Source: VYFG01 sp965248685 (lineage in GTDB: Bacteria; Pseudomonadota; Gammaproteobacteria; Arenicellales; Poriferihabitantaceae). Taken from it: a DNA stretch of 64,000 nt. The stretch is from assembly GCA_965248685.1 (NCBI GenBank), contig CBDFKC010000004.1, forward strand, positions 1,478,110 to 1,542,109, written 5' to 3'. Both the position numbers and the translations under genes were made by a program. Position 1 is the stretch's first letter; the number at the start of each line of letters is the position of its first letter. The notes under the pieces are model-generated. The model was not told the DNA's origin, searched no databases, and worked only from the letters and a program-made list of their open reading frames with translations. Shown here piece by piece: positions 24,101 to 30,635 of this stretch.

Positions 24101-27100
24101 GGATAACGACGGTATTCCAGATAGCCTTGAAGGAGATTCAACGGGTGGGCCAGATACTGACAGTGACGGTACCCCGGATTTCCAGGATACCGATTCAGAT
24201 AATGACGGCATTCCGGATTCATTAGAAGCAGACAGCATAGGTGGTCCGGATACGGATAGTGATGGTACGTCGGACTTTAAGGACACCGACTCGGATAACG
24301 ATGGCATTCCGGATTCACTTGAGGCAGACAGCACGGGTGGTCCGGATACGGACAGTGATGGCACCCCGGACTTCCAGGATACTGATGCGGATAACGATGG
24401 CATTCCGGATTCAGTCGAATCTGACAGTACCGGTGGTCCAGATACCGACAGTGATGGCACGCCGGATTTCCGCGATACCGATGCAGATAACGACGGTATT
24501 CCAGACTCACTGGAAGGTGATAGTACAGGCGGTCCAGATACCGACAGTGATGGTACCCCTGACTTCCAGGATACCGACGCAGATAATGACGGTATTCCGG
24601 ATTCCCTCGAGGCTGACAGTACAGGCGGTCCGGATTCGGATAGTGACGGTACACCAGACTTCCGAGACAGCGATTCAGATAATGATGGTATTCCGGATTC
24701 AGTGGAGGCTGATAGTACAGGCGGCCCGGATACCGATAGCGATGGAACACCGGACTTCCGCGATACGGATGCAGATAATGACGGCATCCCGGATTCAGTG
24801 GAAGGCGACAGCACAGGTGGCCCGGATACCGATAGTGATGGAACACCGGACTTCCGTGATACTGATGCGGATAACGACGGCATTCCGGACTCATTGGAAG
24901 GCGATAGCACTGGCGGTCCAGATACAGACAGCGACGGTACTCCAGACTTCCGGGACACCGATTCGGATAACGATGGCATTCCGGATTCACTTGAGGCAGA
25001 CAGCACGGGTGGTCCGGATACGGACAGTGATGGTACGCCGGACTTCCGCGATACCGACTCGGATAACGATGGCATCCCGGATTCAGTCGAATCTGACAGT
25101 ACCGGTGGTCCAGATACCGACAGTGATGGCACGCCGGATTTCCGCGATACCGATGCAGATAACGACGGTATTCCAGACTCACTGGAAGGTGATAGTACAG
25201 GCGGTCCAGATACCGACAGTGATGGTACCCCTGACTTCCAGGATACCGACGCAGATAATGACGGTATTCCGGATTCCCTCGAGGCTGACAGTACAGGCGG
25301 TCCGGATTCGGATAGTGACGGTACACCAGACTTCCGAGACAGCGATTCAGATAATGATGGTATTCCGGATTCAGTGGAGGCTGATAGTACAGGCGGCCCG
25401 GATACCGATAGCGATGGAACACCGGACTTCCGCGATACGGATGCAGATAATGACGGCATCCCGGATTCAGTGGAAGGCGACAGCACAGGTGGCCCGGATA
25501 CCGATAGTGATGGAACACCGGACTTCCGTGATACTGATGCGGATAACGACGGCATTCCGGACTCATTGGAAGGCGATAGCACTGGCGGTCCAGATACAGA
25601 CAGCGACGGTACTCCAGACTTCCGGGACACCGACTCGGATAACGATGGCATTCCGGATTCCCTTGAGGCAGACAGCACGGGTGGTCCGGATACGGACAGT
25701 GATGGTACGCCGGACTTCCGCGATACCGACTCGGATAACGATGGCATCCCGGATTCAATCGAAGGAGATTCATCTGGTGGTCCGGATACCGACAGTGATG
25801 GCACGCCAGACTTCCTCGATACTGATGCTGACAATGACGGTATTCCGGATTCAGTAGAGGGCTCCTCAACAGGCGGTCCGGACACAGATAGCGATGGCAC
25901 CCCGGACTTCCAGGATACCGATGCAGATAACGACGGTATTCCGGATAGTGTGGAAGGTGACAGTACAGGCGGTCCGGATACCGATAGTGATGGCACCCCA
26001 GATTTCCGTGATACCGATTCAGATAATGACGGTATTCCGGATTCGGTAGAGGGCGACTCCACTGGCGGCCCCGATACGGACAGTGATGGAACCCCAGACT
26101 TTAGAGATACCGATACAGATAACGACGGTATTCCAGACTCGGTGGAAGGCGATTCCACTGGAGGTCCGGATACCGATAGTGACGGCACCCCGGACTTCCG
26201 TGAGACTGATTCGGATAATGACGGTATCCCGGATTCCCTTGAAGCTGATAGCACTGGTGGCCCTGATACAGACAGTGACGGCACCCCAGATTTCCAGGAT
26301 ACCGATGCCGATAATGATGGCATTCCAGATTCACTGGAGGCAGACAGTACTGGTGGCCCGGACTCGGATAGTGACGGGACCCCTGATTTCCGAGACACAG
26401 ATACCGATAATGATGGTATTCCTGATTCAGTGGAAGCCAACAGCACTGGTGGCCCGGATACCGATAGTGATGGTACACCTGACTTTCTGGACACTGATAC
26501 AGACAATGACGGTATCCCGGACAGTGTTGAAGGTAATAGCACGGGCGGTCCGGATACAGATAGTGACGGCACGCCAGACTTCCGTGAAACTGATTCAGAT
26601 AATGATGGCATTCCGGATTCACTGGAAGCCGACAGCACAGGAGGCCCGGACACCGATAGTGATGGTACCCCGGACTTCCAGGATACCGATGCGGATAACG
26701 ATGGTATTCCCGACTCACTGGAGGCTGACAGTACCGGTGGCCCGGATACAGATAGCGATGGCACCCCTGACTTCAGAGATACCGATTCGGATAATGATGG
26801 CATCCCAGATTCAGTAGAAGGCAACTCAACTGGCGGTCCAGATACCGATAGTGACGGTACGCCAGACTACCAGGATACAGACACTGATAATGATGGTCTG
26901 CCTGATAGTGTTGAAGGTGACTCAACCGGCGATCCAGATACGGATAGCGACGGTACACCTGATTGGCGGGACCCATTCGATGATCGACCGGATACGGATT
27001 CAGATGGAATTGTCGATCAAATCGATATCGATGACGATAACGACGGTATTTTGGATCTTAACGAAGGCAATGGCTTGGTCGACAGTGATTCAGATGGAAT

Positions 27101-28871
27101 TGTAGATTCAAAGGACATTGACTCTGACAACGACGGTATCGTGGATAACGTTGAGGCCCAGCCCACCAGCCCGTTTGACCCGATTGATGGGACTACAGGA
27201 CCAAATGGTGTTGGATTCCTGGATGCAGATAGCGACGGCTTGCAGGATATCTATGATGCGAATGATGGCTCACCACTTCCTGGTCAATCACTGGGTATTA
27301 CACCAGAAGATACTGATAGCGACGGTACCGCGGATTACATCGACACCGATGCCGACGCGGATGGTATACCTGATAGTGTAGAGAGCGGAGCGGCGGAGCC
27401 TGGAGTAGGAACTGGAGACGTCGATGGTGACGGCTTGCTGGATCTATACGATGCGACGGATGGGGTTGCGACGGGAATATGGGACCCAAGTAATATAATT
27501 ACTGATCCGTTGGCTGTATTAACTGATACTGATAGTGATGGTACTGCGGGTGGTGATGTTGACTACCGAGATACCGATTCGGATAACGATGGCATTCCAG
27601 ATAGTATAGAAGGTGATTCTACCGGCGGTCCTGATACTGATAGTGATGGCACACCTGACTTCCGAGAAACAGACTCAGACAATGATGGCATCCCTGATAG
27701 CATCGAAGGCGATTCTACCGGCGGTCCTGACACTGACAGTGACGGCACTCCGGACTATCAGGACACTGACACCGACAATGATGGAATTCCTGATAGTATC
27801 GAAGGAGATTCTACTGGTAGCCCGGATACTGACAGCGATGGCACGCCGGATTTCCGTGAAACGGATACGGACAATGATGGGATTCCTGACAGCCTAGAAG
27901 GTGATTCTACTGGTGGGCCGGATACTGATAGTGATGGCACCCCTGACTACCAGGACACTGATACTGATAACGATGGTATCCCTGACAGTATTGAGGGTGA
28001 CTCAACTGGAGGACCTGATACAGACAGCGACGGTACGCCGGACTTCCGAGACACTTCCGTAGATGATCCAGTTGCGCCAGCACCCGTGCCAGCACCTCTT
28101 CCGGAGCCGCCCGCTGCGACAACTGCGCCTGCGCCTGCGCCTCTTCCCGCGCCGGACCCAGCCAGGGTGGTGTTTGCTGATATAAATGTTCTGGCAGCGA
28201 TCGGGCTGGATCAGGCTTCCGGTGGTGGAACAACATTCCCAGGTTTTATCGATCCAACTGATCGTCTGGGTCGTCACGCGGAAATAGAATTTAGTGATCG
28301 GCGAATTAAGTTTGACTTGTTCGAAGACGAGGTAGATCCGTTAATCAGTCCGTTTGATGATTTAACCGACCCGACAGAATATATCCACTTAACCGTAAAT
28401 GATCTGTGGTATGTCATCCAAATTGAATACGGAAATGGTCCGGATACGGAAATAATTCGATACCTGGCCCGAATCGACCCGTACTCGGATTATGCGAAGG
28501 ATAAATTTGTTGTACCGCGTAATTTTGATGAATTGATTACGCCATCTCTAATCGAAAGCCATTCATTATTCGATCTGGATGGAGTGTTGCCGGAGCCGAA
28601 AGAAAATCCGGACAGCGGCACCGGGCATAATCTGGAACCTGTTAACCTGGCTGAGCCAATTGATTTATTTGCAGGAAATTTAGATAAGGTCCAGGTGAAT
28701 GCGCATGATTCCCTATGGTCTATTGCTTCGAGAGAAGAGGTTTATGGTGACCCGGACAATTGGACTCTGTTATATGCAGCAAACTTCGAAAAAATGGGAC
28801 CAGGTGGACATGTTTATCCTGGAACAGTTTTGGTGATTCCACGTACGGAATTTATTGAAACAGAAACTTAA
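9162..28871 (+). CDS. 6,569-residue DUF4347 / TSP3-repeat / LysM giant surface protein
   Basis: GTG start at 9162 with AGG about 7 bases upstream. There is no Sec signal; residues about 36-50 read LEKRQMFDAAAAALL, a variant of the LEPR-XLL N-terminal motif of giant secreted proteins. Residues about 270-495 form a DUF4347 domain with the caspase-like pair VSHGS (His384) and LYGCEVG (Cys427). Then come irregular Asp-rich calcium repeats with two inserted beta-like modules, and from about residue 1,560 to 6,300 some 120 units of 32 residues (DTDSDGTPDF ... DNDGIPDSVEG). These are interrupted five times by a about 200-residue spacer module (NVEAQPTSPF ... GIWDPSNG). A Pro/Ala linker, a domain shared with the 1-3114 protein (VVFADIN, YIHLTV, IEYG, RYLAR), and a C-terminal LysM (DSLWSIA ... 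YPGTVLVIP) finish it. It is very acidic, with no RTX nonapeptides. TolC and adaptor genes follow. Likely a calcium-stiffened adhesin or cell-surface fibre; function inferred. Confidence 0.9.
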   Translation: MSKNRDGTERSALSVDIRDLYKRYRSGFYRPNLLLTLEKRQMFDAAAAALLPDDLLDEASLGAEESLPTPKVDVTLAAPQINVPAQSVATDSTQSIPATPTELVDSSPPLSEQIESEVSAEIKADDDIAKPDAIPSVGSVTTADDPVEPGPAVIGSIELPSANPENPNAIDNEPVLNSETGLESTVNLGSADTVEVTPDIDTTVAVVNPTTTNGEAIPATVPAQSEQASGADAPESVLPESSNSEANVFSPEIYDDSVDAIDIPSDYQEVDQVVFIDTSVAGYEWLLSGVLQEVAVPGDDIDSLLAGLVYEDQAPETAPDLIANSAPLPNGANPISDNSPNGFDGQVINGTLVVLLDQQSSAVSQITEILSNQSDLAAIHVVSHGSVGQLRLGNTTIGSENIDSYAATLSDWGNALAANGDILLYGCEVGANGEGQAFLDDFADLTQGDIAASDDNTGNAASGGDWDLEINVGAIETQALLDGNNTGQFAGVLGTDGDGILDDGSDLDSDNDGILNSVEGVASATTAQSSIPQAGGSTTAPHNVIDLTTLGFQVGDTVTISNVMASGDLNGGGAAESFTLTFNPDDDNITTVDLDINDQSATLLPTTQVINQAVTVIDIDPGAGVTAGIVIAGSSTAAVGTFLPLDYTLDISGTPTGGIDTDGDGVLDIFDLDSDNDGISDLVESGANAALLDADGNGHIDGVAFVDVDSDGVADAVGGGTVPQDFDGDGIADFRDLDSDNDRIADIIEAQPTAGYQTFSTADGDGDGVVDIFDSGSGFGGDFSTPIDSDSDGTADILDFDSDNDGALDISESGQGISTDTNFDGIADGVNASYSNPDGDVTNDPLTVVGNIDNNLAEADYRDQLDTDGDGILDAMDLDDDNDGISDEDEILASSTGFNANSGVTTTLNYDAVASAAAGLVNGQPVIILTDGSISVMITNVIDTAIDSDQLNNDGTGAIGVYQVTAFDSAGQPVLLDSFSFSDMDNFDANTAADPFVDVVAVDQQGTWGDLTNSSGANPLTSYDLTTAGELAAANDLNNNGTSGGGTADLDATNVGFDDLVANGAVSPALLNSMNSDGSEDDFQATFFFDTPTTDFNLITADFGIGVGHVSNQDTFYNFTVAASSAITVTSTGSTGISNQYSLDSDQDGISDLIEGGVDPSFDPDMNGVIDVDINGNSIFVDIDSDGIFDPLDSVIDVDSDGTPVDSEAQFPIDSDSDGIFDVVDIDSDNDGIPDVIEAQSTAGYQDPTGIDVDRDGAQDVFDDNDAIGIFGGTFDNPEDTDSDGVADYLDTDSDNDGISDAQESGLGIPNGIDSDSDGLSDNIFLQGATLDPSAGLDGPFLPTGALTNSDLNPLDVDFRSLDVDLTDYDSDGIIDTLDIDDDNDGILDINEGDRAVDSDSDGIFDSLDIDSDNDGIVDNVEAQSTSPFDPIDGTTGPNGIGFLDADSDGLQDIYDANDGSIDPGASAGLTPEDTDSDGTADYIDTDSDADGIPDSVESGAAEPGIGTGDVDSDGLLDLYDANNAVATGIWDPSNGVVDPLASFADTDSDGTSGGDLDYRDTDSDDDGIPDSVEGDSTGGPDTDSDGSPDYRETDTDNDGIPDSIEGDSTGGPDTDSDGTPDFRETDTDNDGIPDSVEGDSTGGPDTDSDGTPDFRDTDADNDGIPDSVEGNSTGGPDTDSDGTPDFRDTDADNDGIPDSLEGNSTGGPDTDSDGTPDFQDTDADNDGIPDSVEGNSTGGPDTDSDGTPDFRDTDADNDGIPDSVEGNSTGGPDTDSDGTPDFREADADNDGIPDSVEGNSTGGPDTDSDGTPDFRDTDADNDGIPDSVEGNSTGGPDTDSDGTPDFRDTDTDNDGIPDSIEGDSTGGPDTDSDGTPDFRDTDADSDGIPDSVEGNSTGGPDTDSDGTPDYRDTDTDNDGLPDSVEGDSTGDPDTDSDGTPDWRDPIDDRPDTDSDGIPDLDDIDDDNDGILDINEGNGLVDSDSDGIVDSLDIDSDNDGIVDNVEAQPTSPFAPIDGTTGPNGVGFLDADSDGLQDIYDANDGSIDPVASAGLTPEDTDSDGTADYIDTDSDADGIPDSVESGVAEPGVGTGDIDSDGLLDLYDATNGVATGIWDPSNGITDPLAALTDTDSDGTAGGDVDYRDTDSDNDGIPDSVEGDSTGGPDTDSDGSPDYRETDTDNDGIPDSVEGDSTGGPDTDSDGTPDYRETDSDNDGIPDSVEGDSTGGPDTDSDGTPDFRDTDADNDGIPDSIEGNSTGGPDTDSDGTPDFRDTDADNDGIPDSVEGNSTGGPDTDSDGTPDFRDTDADNDGIPDSVEGNSTGGPDTDSDGTPDFRDTDADNDGIPDSIEGDSTGGPDTDSDGTPDFRDTDADNDGIPDSVEGNSTGGPDTDSDGTPDFRETDADNDGIPDSLEGNSTGGPDTDSDGTPDFQDTDADNDGIPDSVEGNSTGGPDTDSDGTPDFRDTDADNDGIPDSVEGDSTGGPDTDSDGTPDFRESDADNDGIPDSVEGNSTGGPDTDSDGTPDFRDTDADNDGIPDSVEGNSTGGPDTDSDGTPDFRDTDTDNDGIPDSIEGDSTGGPDTDSDGTPDFRDTDADSDGIPDSVEGNSTGGPDTDSDGTPDYRDTDTDNDGLPDSVEGDSTGDPDTDSDGTPDWRDPIDDRPDTDSDGIPDLDDIDDDNDGILDINEGNGLVDSDSDGIVDSLDIDSDNDGIVDNVEAQPTSPFAPIDGTTGPNGVGFLDADSDGLQDIYDANDGSIDPVASAGLTPEDTDSDGTADYIDTDSDADGIPDSVESGVAEPGVGTGDIDSDGLLDLYDATNGVATGIWDPSNGITDPLAALTDTDSDGTAGGDVDYRDTDSDNDGIPDSVEGDSTGGPDTDSDGSPDYRETDTDNDGIPDSVEGDSTGGPDTDSDGTPDYRETDSDNDGIPDSVEGDSTGGPDTDSDGTPDFRDTDADNDGIPDSIEGNSTGGPDTDSDGTPDFRDTDADNDGIPDSVEGNSTGGPDTDSDGTPDFRDTDADNDGIPDSVEGNSTGGPDTDSDGTPDFRDTDADNDGIPDSIEGDSTGGPDTDSDGTPDFRDTDADNDGIPDSVEGNSTGGPDTDSDGTPDFRETDADNDGIPDSLEGNSTGGPDTDSDGTPDFQDTDADNDGIPDSVEGNSTGGPDTDSDGTPDFRDTDADNDGIPDSVEGDSTGGPDTDSDGTPDFRESDADNDGIPDSVEGNSTGGPDTDSDGTPDFRDTDADNDGIPDSVEGNSTGGPDTDSDGTPDFRDTDTDNDGIPDSIEGDSTGGPDTDSDGTPDFRDTDADSDGIPDSVEGNSTGGPDTDSDGTPDFRDTDADNDGIPDSLEGDSTGGPDTDSDGTPDFQDTDADNDGIPDSIEGDSTGGPDTDSDGTPDFRDTDADNDGIPDSVEGDSTGGPDTDSDGTPDFRESDADNDGIPDSVEGDSTGGPDTDSDGTPDFQDTDADNDGIPDSVEGDSTGGPDTDSDGTPDFRDTDADNDGIPDSVEGDSTGGPDTDSDGTPDFRDTDADNDGIPDSVEGNSTGGPDTDSDGTPDFRDTDADNDGIPDSLESDSTGGPDTDSDGTPDFRDTDADNDGIPDSVEGNSTGGPDTDSDGTPDFRDTDADNDGIPDSIEGDSTGGPDTDSDGTPDFRDTDADNDGIPDSVEGNSTGGPDTDSDGTPDFRETDADNDGIPDSLEGNSTGGPDTDSDGTPDFQDTDADNDGIPDSVEGNSTGGPDTDSDGTPDFRDTDADNDGIPDSVEGDSTGGPDTDSDGTPDFRESDADNDGIPDSVEGNSTGGPDTDSDGTPDFRDTDADNDGIPDSVEGNSTGGPDTDSDGTPDFRDTDTDNDGIPDSIEGDSTGGPDTDSDGTPDFRDTDADSDGIPDSVEGNSTGGPDTDSDGTPDYRDTDTDNDGLPDSVEGDSTGDPDTDSDGTPDWRDPIDDRPDTDSDGIPDLDDIDDDNDGILDINEGNGLVDSDSDGIVDSLDIDSDNDGIVDNVEAQPTSPFAPIDGTTGPNGVGFLDADSDGLQDIYDANDGSIDPVASAGLTPEDTDSDGTADYIDTDSDADGIPDSVESGVAEPGVGTGDIDSDGLLDLYDATNGVATGIWDPSNGITDPLAALTDTDSDGTAGGDVDYRDTDSDNDGIPDSVEGDSTGGPDTDSDGSPDYRETDTDNDGIPDSVEGDSTGGPDTDSDGTPDYRETDSDNDGIPDSVEGDSTGGPDTDSDGTPDFRDTDADNDGIPDSIEGNSTGGPDTDSDGTPDFRDTDADNDGIPDSVEGNSTGGPDTDSDGTPDFRDTDADNDGIPDSVEGNSTGGPDTDSDGTPDFRDTDADNDGIPDSIEGDSTGGPDTDSDGTPDFRDTDADNDGIPDSVEGNSTGGPDTDSDGTPDFRETDADNDGIPDSLEGNSTGGPDTDSDGTPDFQDTDADNDGIPDSVEGNSTGGPDTDSDGTPDFRDTDADNDGIPDSVEGDSTGGPDTDSDGTPDFRESDADNDGIPDSVEGNSTGGPDTDSDGTPDFRDTDADNDGIPDSVEGNSTGGPDTDSDGTPDFRDTDTDNDGIPDSIEGDSTGGPDTDSDGTPDFRDTDADSDGIPDSVEGNSTGGPDTDSDGTPDFRDTDADNDGIPDSLEGDSTGGPDTDSDGTPDFQDTDADNDGIPDSIEGDSTGGPDTDSDGTPDFRDTDADNDGIPDSVEGDSIGGPDSDSDGTPDFQDTDADNDGIPDSLESDSTGGPDTDSDGTPDFRDTDADNDGIPDSLEGDSSGGPDTDSDGTPDFQNTDTDNDGIPDSLEADSTGGPDTDSDGTPDFRDTDADNDGVPDSVEGNSTGGPDTDSDGTPDFQDTDADNDGIPDSLEGDITGGPDTDSDGTPDFQDTDADNDGIPDSLEADSTGGPDTDSDGTPDFRDTDADNDGIPDSVEGDSIGGPDSDSDGTPDFQDTDSDNDGFPDSVEGDSTGGPDTDSDGTPDFQDTDADNDGIPDSLEGDSTGGPDTDSDGTPDFQDTDSDNDGIPDSLEADSIGGPDTDSDGTSDFKDTDSDNDGIPDSLEADSTGGPDTDSDGTPDFQDTDADNDGIPDSVESDSTGGPDTDSDGTPDFRDTDADNDGIPDSLEGDSTGGPDTDSDGTPDFQDTDADNDGIPDSLEADSTGGPDSDSDGTPDFRDSDSDNDGIPDSVEADSTGGPDTDSDGTPDFRDTDADNDGIPDSVEGDSTGGPDTDSDGTPDFRDTDADNDGIPDSLEGDSTGGPDTDSDGTPDFRDTDSDNDGIPDSLEADSTGGPDTDSDGTPDFRDTDSDNDGIPDSVESDSTGGPDTDSDGTPDFRDTDADNDGIPDSLEGDSTGGPDTDSDGTPDFQDTDADNDGIPDSLEADSTGGPDSDSDGTPDFRDSDSDNDGIPDSVEADSTGGPDTDSDGTPDFRDTDADNDGIPDSVEGDSTGGPDTDSDGTPDFRDTDADNDGIPDSLEGDSTGGPDTDSDGTPDFRDTDSDNDGIPDSLEADSTGGPDTDSDGTPDFRDTDSDNDGIPDSIEGDSSGGPDTDSDGTPDFLDTDADNDGIPDSVEGSSTGGPDTDSDGTPDFQDTDADNDGIPDSVEGDSTGGPDTDSDGTPDFRDTDSDNDGIPDSVEGDSTGGPDTDSDGTPDFRDTDTDNDGIPDSVEGDSTGGPDTDSDGTPDFRETDSDNDGIPDSLEADSTGGPDTDSDGTPDFQDTDADNDGIPDSLEADSTGGPDSDSDGTPDFRDTDTDNDGIPDSVEANSTGGPDTDSDGTPDFLDTDTDNDGIPDSVEGNSTGGPDTDSDGTPDFRETDSDNDGIPDSLEADSTGGPDTDSDGTPDFQDTDADNDGIPDSLEADSTGGPDTDSDGTPDFRDTDSDNDGIPDSVEGNSTGGPDTDSDGTPDYQDTDTDNDGLPDSVEGDSTGDPDTDSDGTPDWRDPFDDRPDTDSDGIVDQIDIDDDNDGILDLNEGNGLVDSDSDGIVDSKDIDSDNDGIVDNVEAQPTSPFDPIDGTTGPNGVGFLDADSDGLQDIYDANDGSPLPGQSLGITPEDTDSDGTADYIDTDADADGIPDSVESGAAEPGVGTGDVDGDGLLDLYDATDGVATGIWDPSNIITDPLAVLTDTDSDGTAGGDVDYRDTDSDNDGIPDSIEGDSTGGPDTDSDGTPDFRETDSDNDGIPDSIEGDSTGGPDTDSDGTPDYQDTDTDNDGIPDSIEGDSTGSPDTDSDGTPDFRETDTDNDGIPDSLEGDSTGGPDTDSDGTPDYQDTDTDNDGIPDSIEGDSTGGPDTDSDGTPDFRDTSVDDPVAPAPVPAPLPEPPAATTAPAPAPLPAPDPARVVFADINVLAAIGLDQASGGGTTFPGFIDPTDRLGRHAEIEFSDRRIKFDLFEDEVDPLISPFDDLTDPTEYIHLTVNDLWYVIQIEYGNGPDTEIIRYLARIDPYSDYAKDKFVVPRNFDELITPSLIESHSLFDLDGVLPEPKENPDSGTGHNLEPVNLAEPIDLFAGNLDKVQVNAHDSLWSIASREEVYGDPDNWTLLYAANFEKMGPGGHVYPGTVLVIPRTEFIETET
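14690..23262 (+). repeat. Nested kilobase-scale direct duplications inside the giant gene
   Basis: Bases from about 14690 to 16985 recur at +2,136 (16826-19121) and at +6,000 (20690-22985), with every line compared identical (for example 15841 versus 21841, and 16561 versus 22561). The copy at 19121-19390 continues in the third copy to about 23262. A further shift of 1,728 bp (18 units) relates about 18250-19120 to 19978-20850. Divergence begins sharply at the block edges. This points to recent unequal recombination of long blocks, far younger than the divergence between single 96-bp units. Confidence 0.88.
24415..25758 (+). repeat. 672-bp direct duplication (seven repeat units)
   Basis: 24415-25086 and 25087-25758 are near-identical tandem copies, each starting with the unit that reads SVESDSTGGP. 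The same seven-unit period is seen in the upstream giant gene (1-2190), although the sequences differ, so seven-unit blocks have been duplicated independently in both genes. Confidence 0.85.
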
Positions 28872-28921
28872 AAATATTAGCAACAATGCAATTAACCACT
28901 ATGCACAAGAGGTCTAACCTA

Positions 28922-30427
28922 ATGGCAAGTCATACAAATGCTACCGGTAGAGGAAGAACGTTATTAACCAGTATCGGTCTGGCTTCCACCCTGGCGTTGG
29001 CCGGGTGTTCAGTAAACTCGAAGCTGATTACGGAAGACGAAACTCATAATCGAATTCAACATGACCGAGTGTCAATGTTTGACGGTCAGGAACCGATATC
29101 AGGTCCTATGGGTCTCGGAGAAGCCATAGTTCGTGCGGTTCGATATAATCTAGACAGCCGCGTGAAGCTGATGGAACTCGCCGTTGCAATGCGAGATCTG
29201 GACTTCGCTGAGTTGGGTGGAATTCCAGATCTGATTGCCAGTGCAGGTTATAACAAGCGTAGTAACGATCCGGGTGCGCGTAGCATCAATCTCGAAACCG
29301 GTGAGGAAAGTCTTCCGCCCTCACGTTCTCAGGAACGAGAGCGGCGTACAGATGACCTTGAGTTTCGCTGGAATATTCTGGACTTTGGACTAAGCTATCA
29401 CAGCGCCCATCAAAAATCAGATGAAGTTCAAATTGCCAAGGAACGGCAACGTAAAACCATGCACAATATTTTGCAAGACGCAGTTGACGCCTATTGGAAA
29501 GCCTGGGTGGCCCAGGAGTTGAGTCAGCAGATGGAAGATCTGCTTCGAACTACCGAGTCTGCCATTGCGGTTTCAGCGAATCTCGCAGCAAGTCAATCCC
29601 AAAGCAAAAAAGATGCATTGGTTTATCAGACCAGTCTGCTAGGAATTAGAAATTCACTGTATGAAATGCAGGAGCGTATGGGCCTGGCTAAAATCCGCCT
29701 GGCAGCTTTGATCAATATTTCTCCGGACTCGGACTATGCCCTCAAGAGTCCTGGGGCGAATCTCGAACCCAAAGCGATGACTCGTGATTTTTCTTCGTTG
29801 GCCGACAATGCATTATCGCTACGACCTGAAGTAATCGAAGAGGACTATAGAAAGCGAATTTCCCAGCGGGAAGTGAAAAAATCAATGCTGCGTATGTTTC
29901 CCACAGTGGAAATAGGGGCTGGGTATCACTCAGACCAGAATGAATTCCTTATCAACGATGATTGGAACGACGTTTCGCTTAATGTGTCATGGAATATCCT
30001 TGGTTTGCTGGGCGTGAATGCAGAAAAAAAGTTTCGGGAAGCTCAAGTTGATTTGGCTGATGCTCGTCGGCTTGCCTTGTCAATGGCGGTAATGACACAG
30101 GTGCGGCTGTCGATGAGTCGCTATGAACTTGCGTTACTGCGGTATCAAGCTTCGCAGCAGCTGTCTGAAGCCACTGATGATCTTGCCGGTATAATTACTG
30201 CATCAGATAATGAATCTGAATTGGATAAAATAAAGTCTCGAAGTGACGCGCTGGTTTCAACACTTCGAACCAATTTTGCCTATGCCGAAGCTCAATCGGC
30301 GTTTGCCCGAATAGTAAATTCAGTTGGGATTGATTTAGTACCAGAGGAGTTTCAATCCGATAATGTCAATGGCATGGGGAGTGAAATTGAAAGCCACTGG
30401 GCGAGTATTAAACAAACCTTTATGTAG
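28922..30427 (+). CDS. TolC-family outer membrane efflux lipoprotein (copy 2)
   Basis: About 501 residues, paralogous over its whole length to 3174-4691 (shared GPMGLGEAIVRAVRYNLDSR, RSINLETGEESLPPSRSQER, EMQERMGLAKIRLAALIN, NEFLINDDW). The start is put at ATG 28922, with AGAGG at 28908-28912 nine bases upstream, matching the paralogue; ATG 28886 is an alternative. LALAGC forms a lipobox, so a lipid-anchored outer membrane channel is likely. It lies 50 nt after the giant gene and ends in a strong hairpin terminator. With the two adaptors downstream it can form the periplasm-spanning duct of an export machine. Confidence 0.87.
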   Translation: MASHTNATGRGRTLLTSIGLASTLALAGCSVNSKLITEDETHNRIQHDRVSMFDGQEPISGPMGLGEAIVRAVRYNLDSRVKLMELAVAMRDLDFAELGGIPDLIASAGYNKRSNDPGARSINLETGEESLPPSRSQERERRTDDLEFRWNILDFGLSYHSAHQKSDEVQIAKERQRKTMHNILQDAVDAYWKAWVAQELSQQMEDLLRTTESAIAVSANLAASQSQSKKDALVYQTSLLGIRNSLYEMQERMGLAKIRLAALINISPDSDYALKSPGANLEPKAMTRDFSSLADNALSLRPEVIEEDYRKRISQREVKKSMLRMFPTVEIGAGYHSDQNEFLINDDWNDVSLNVSWNILGLLGVNAEKKFREAQVDLADARRLALSMAVMTQVRLSMSRYELALLRYQASQQLSEATDDLAGIITASDNESELDKIKSRSDALVSTLRTNFAYAEAQSAFARIVNSVGIDLVPEEFQSDNVNGMGSEIESHWASIKQTFM

Positions 30428-30449
30428 AGCTTCAATATTCCCAAAAAAA

Positions 30450-30472
30450 CCCGGGCATGCCCGGGTTTTTTT
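30450..30472 (+). terminator. Rho-independent terminator after TolC copy 2
   Basis: Perfect GC-rich palindrome CCCGGGCATGCCCGGG followed by seven T, and preceded by seven A. It lies about 20 bases after the stop codon, so the two adaptor genes probably have their own promoter in 30473-30635. Confidence 0.92.
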
Positions 30473-30635
30473 ATATATTAGTGAATTTATTGTCAAATTA
30501 TCGCGCTCGCATCATAAAACCGTTGAATTATTCTCTAAATGACTGAGGTTAAAGAAAAACAGCTGGCAATCAGATACACCGAAATCGGCCTATTTATCGA
30601 CTATAATCCCGACTGACAGAAATACTGAAGTTTCA

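Larger units (their letters stand above)
13845..28060 (+). repeat. Array of about 120 coding 96-bp units with five interspersed spacer modules
   Basis: Unit = 96 bp / 32 codons with two Asp-rich loops. Spacer modules of about 600 bp (starting near 13260, 15010, 17150, 21010 and 26990) are 1,752, 2,136, 3,864 and 5,976 bp apart. Each distance is a whole number of 96-bp units plus the same 24-bp remainder, so the array grew by adding whole units or blocks. The unit count is from spacing arithmetic and is approximate. Confidence 0.9.

Noticed and set aside
13931..26824. Very long minus-strand open frames (up to about 990 codons) of Ser/Pro-rich sequence across the repeats
   Set aside because: They are shadows of the plus-strand TSP3 array: the 96-bp period keeps all frames open, and they start and stop with the repeats. 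They lack ribosome sites or independent family features.
9162..28871. RTX-type calcium repeats at the C-terminus of the giant protein
   Set aside because: No GGxGxDxxx nonapeptide was found; the repeats are TSP3-like and the C-terminus is LysM.
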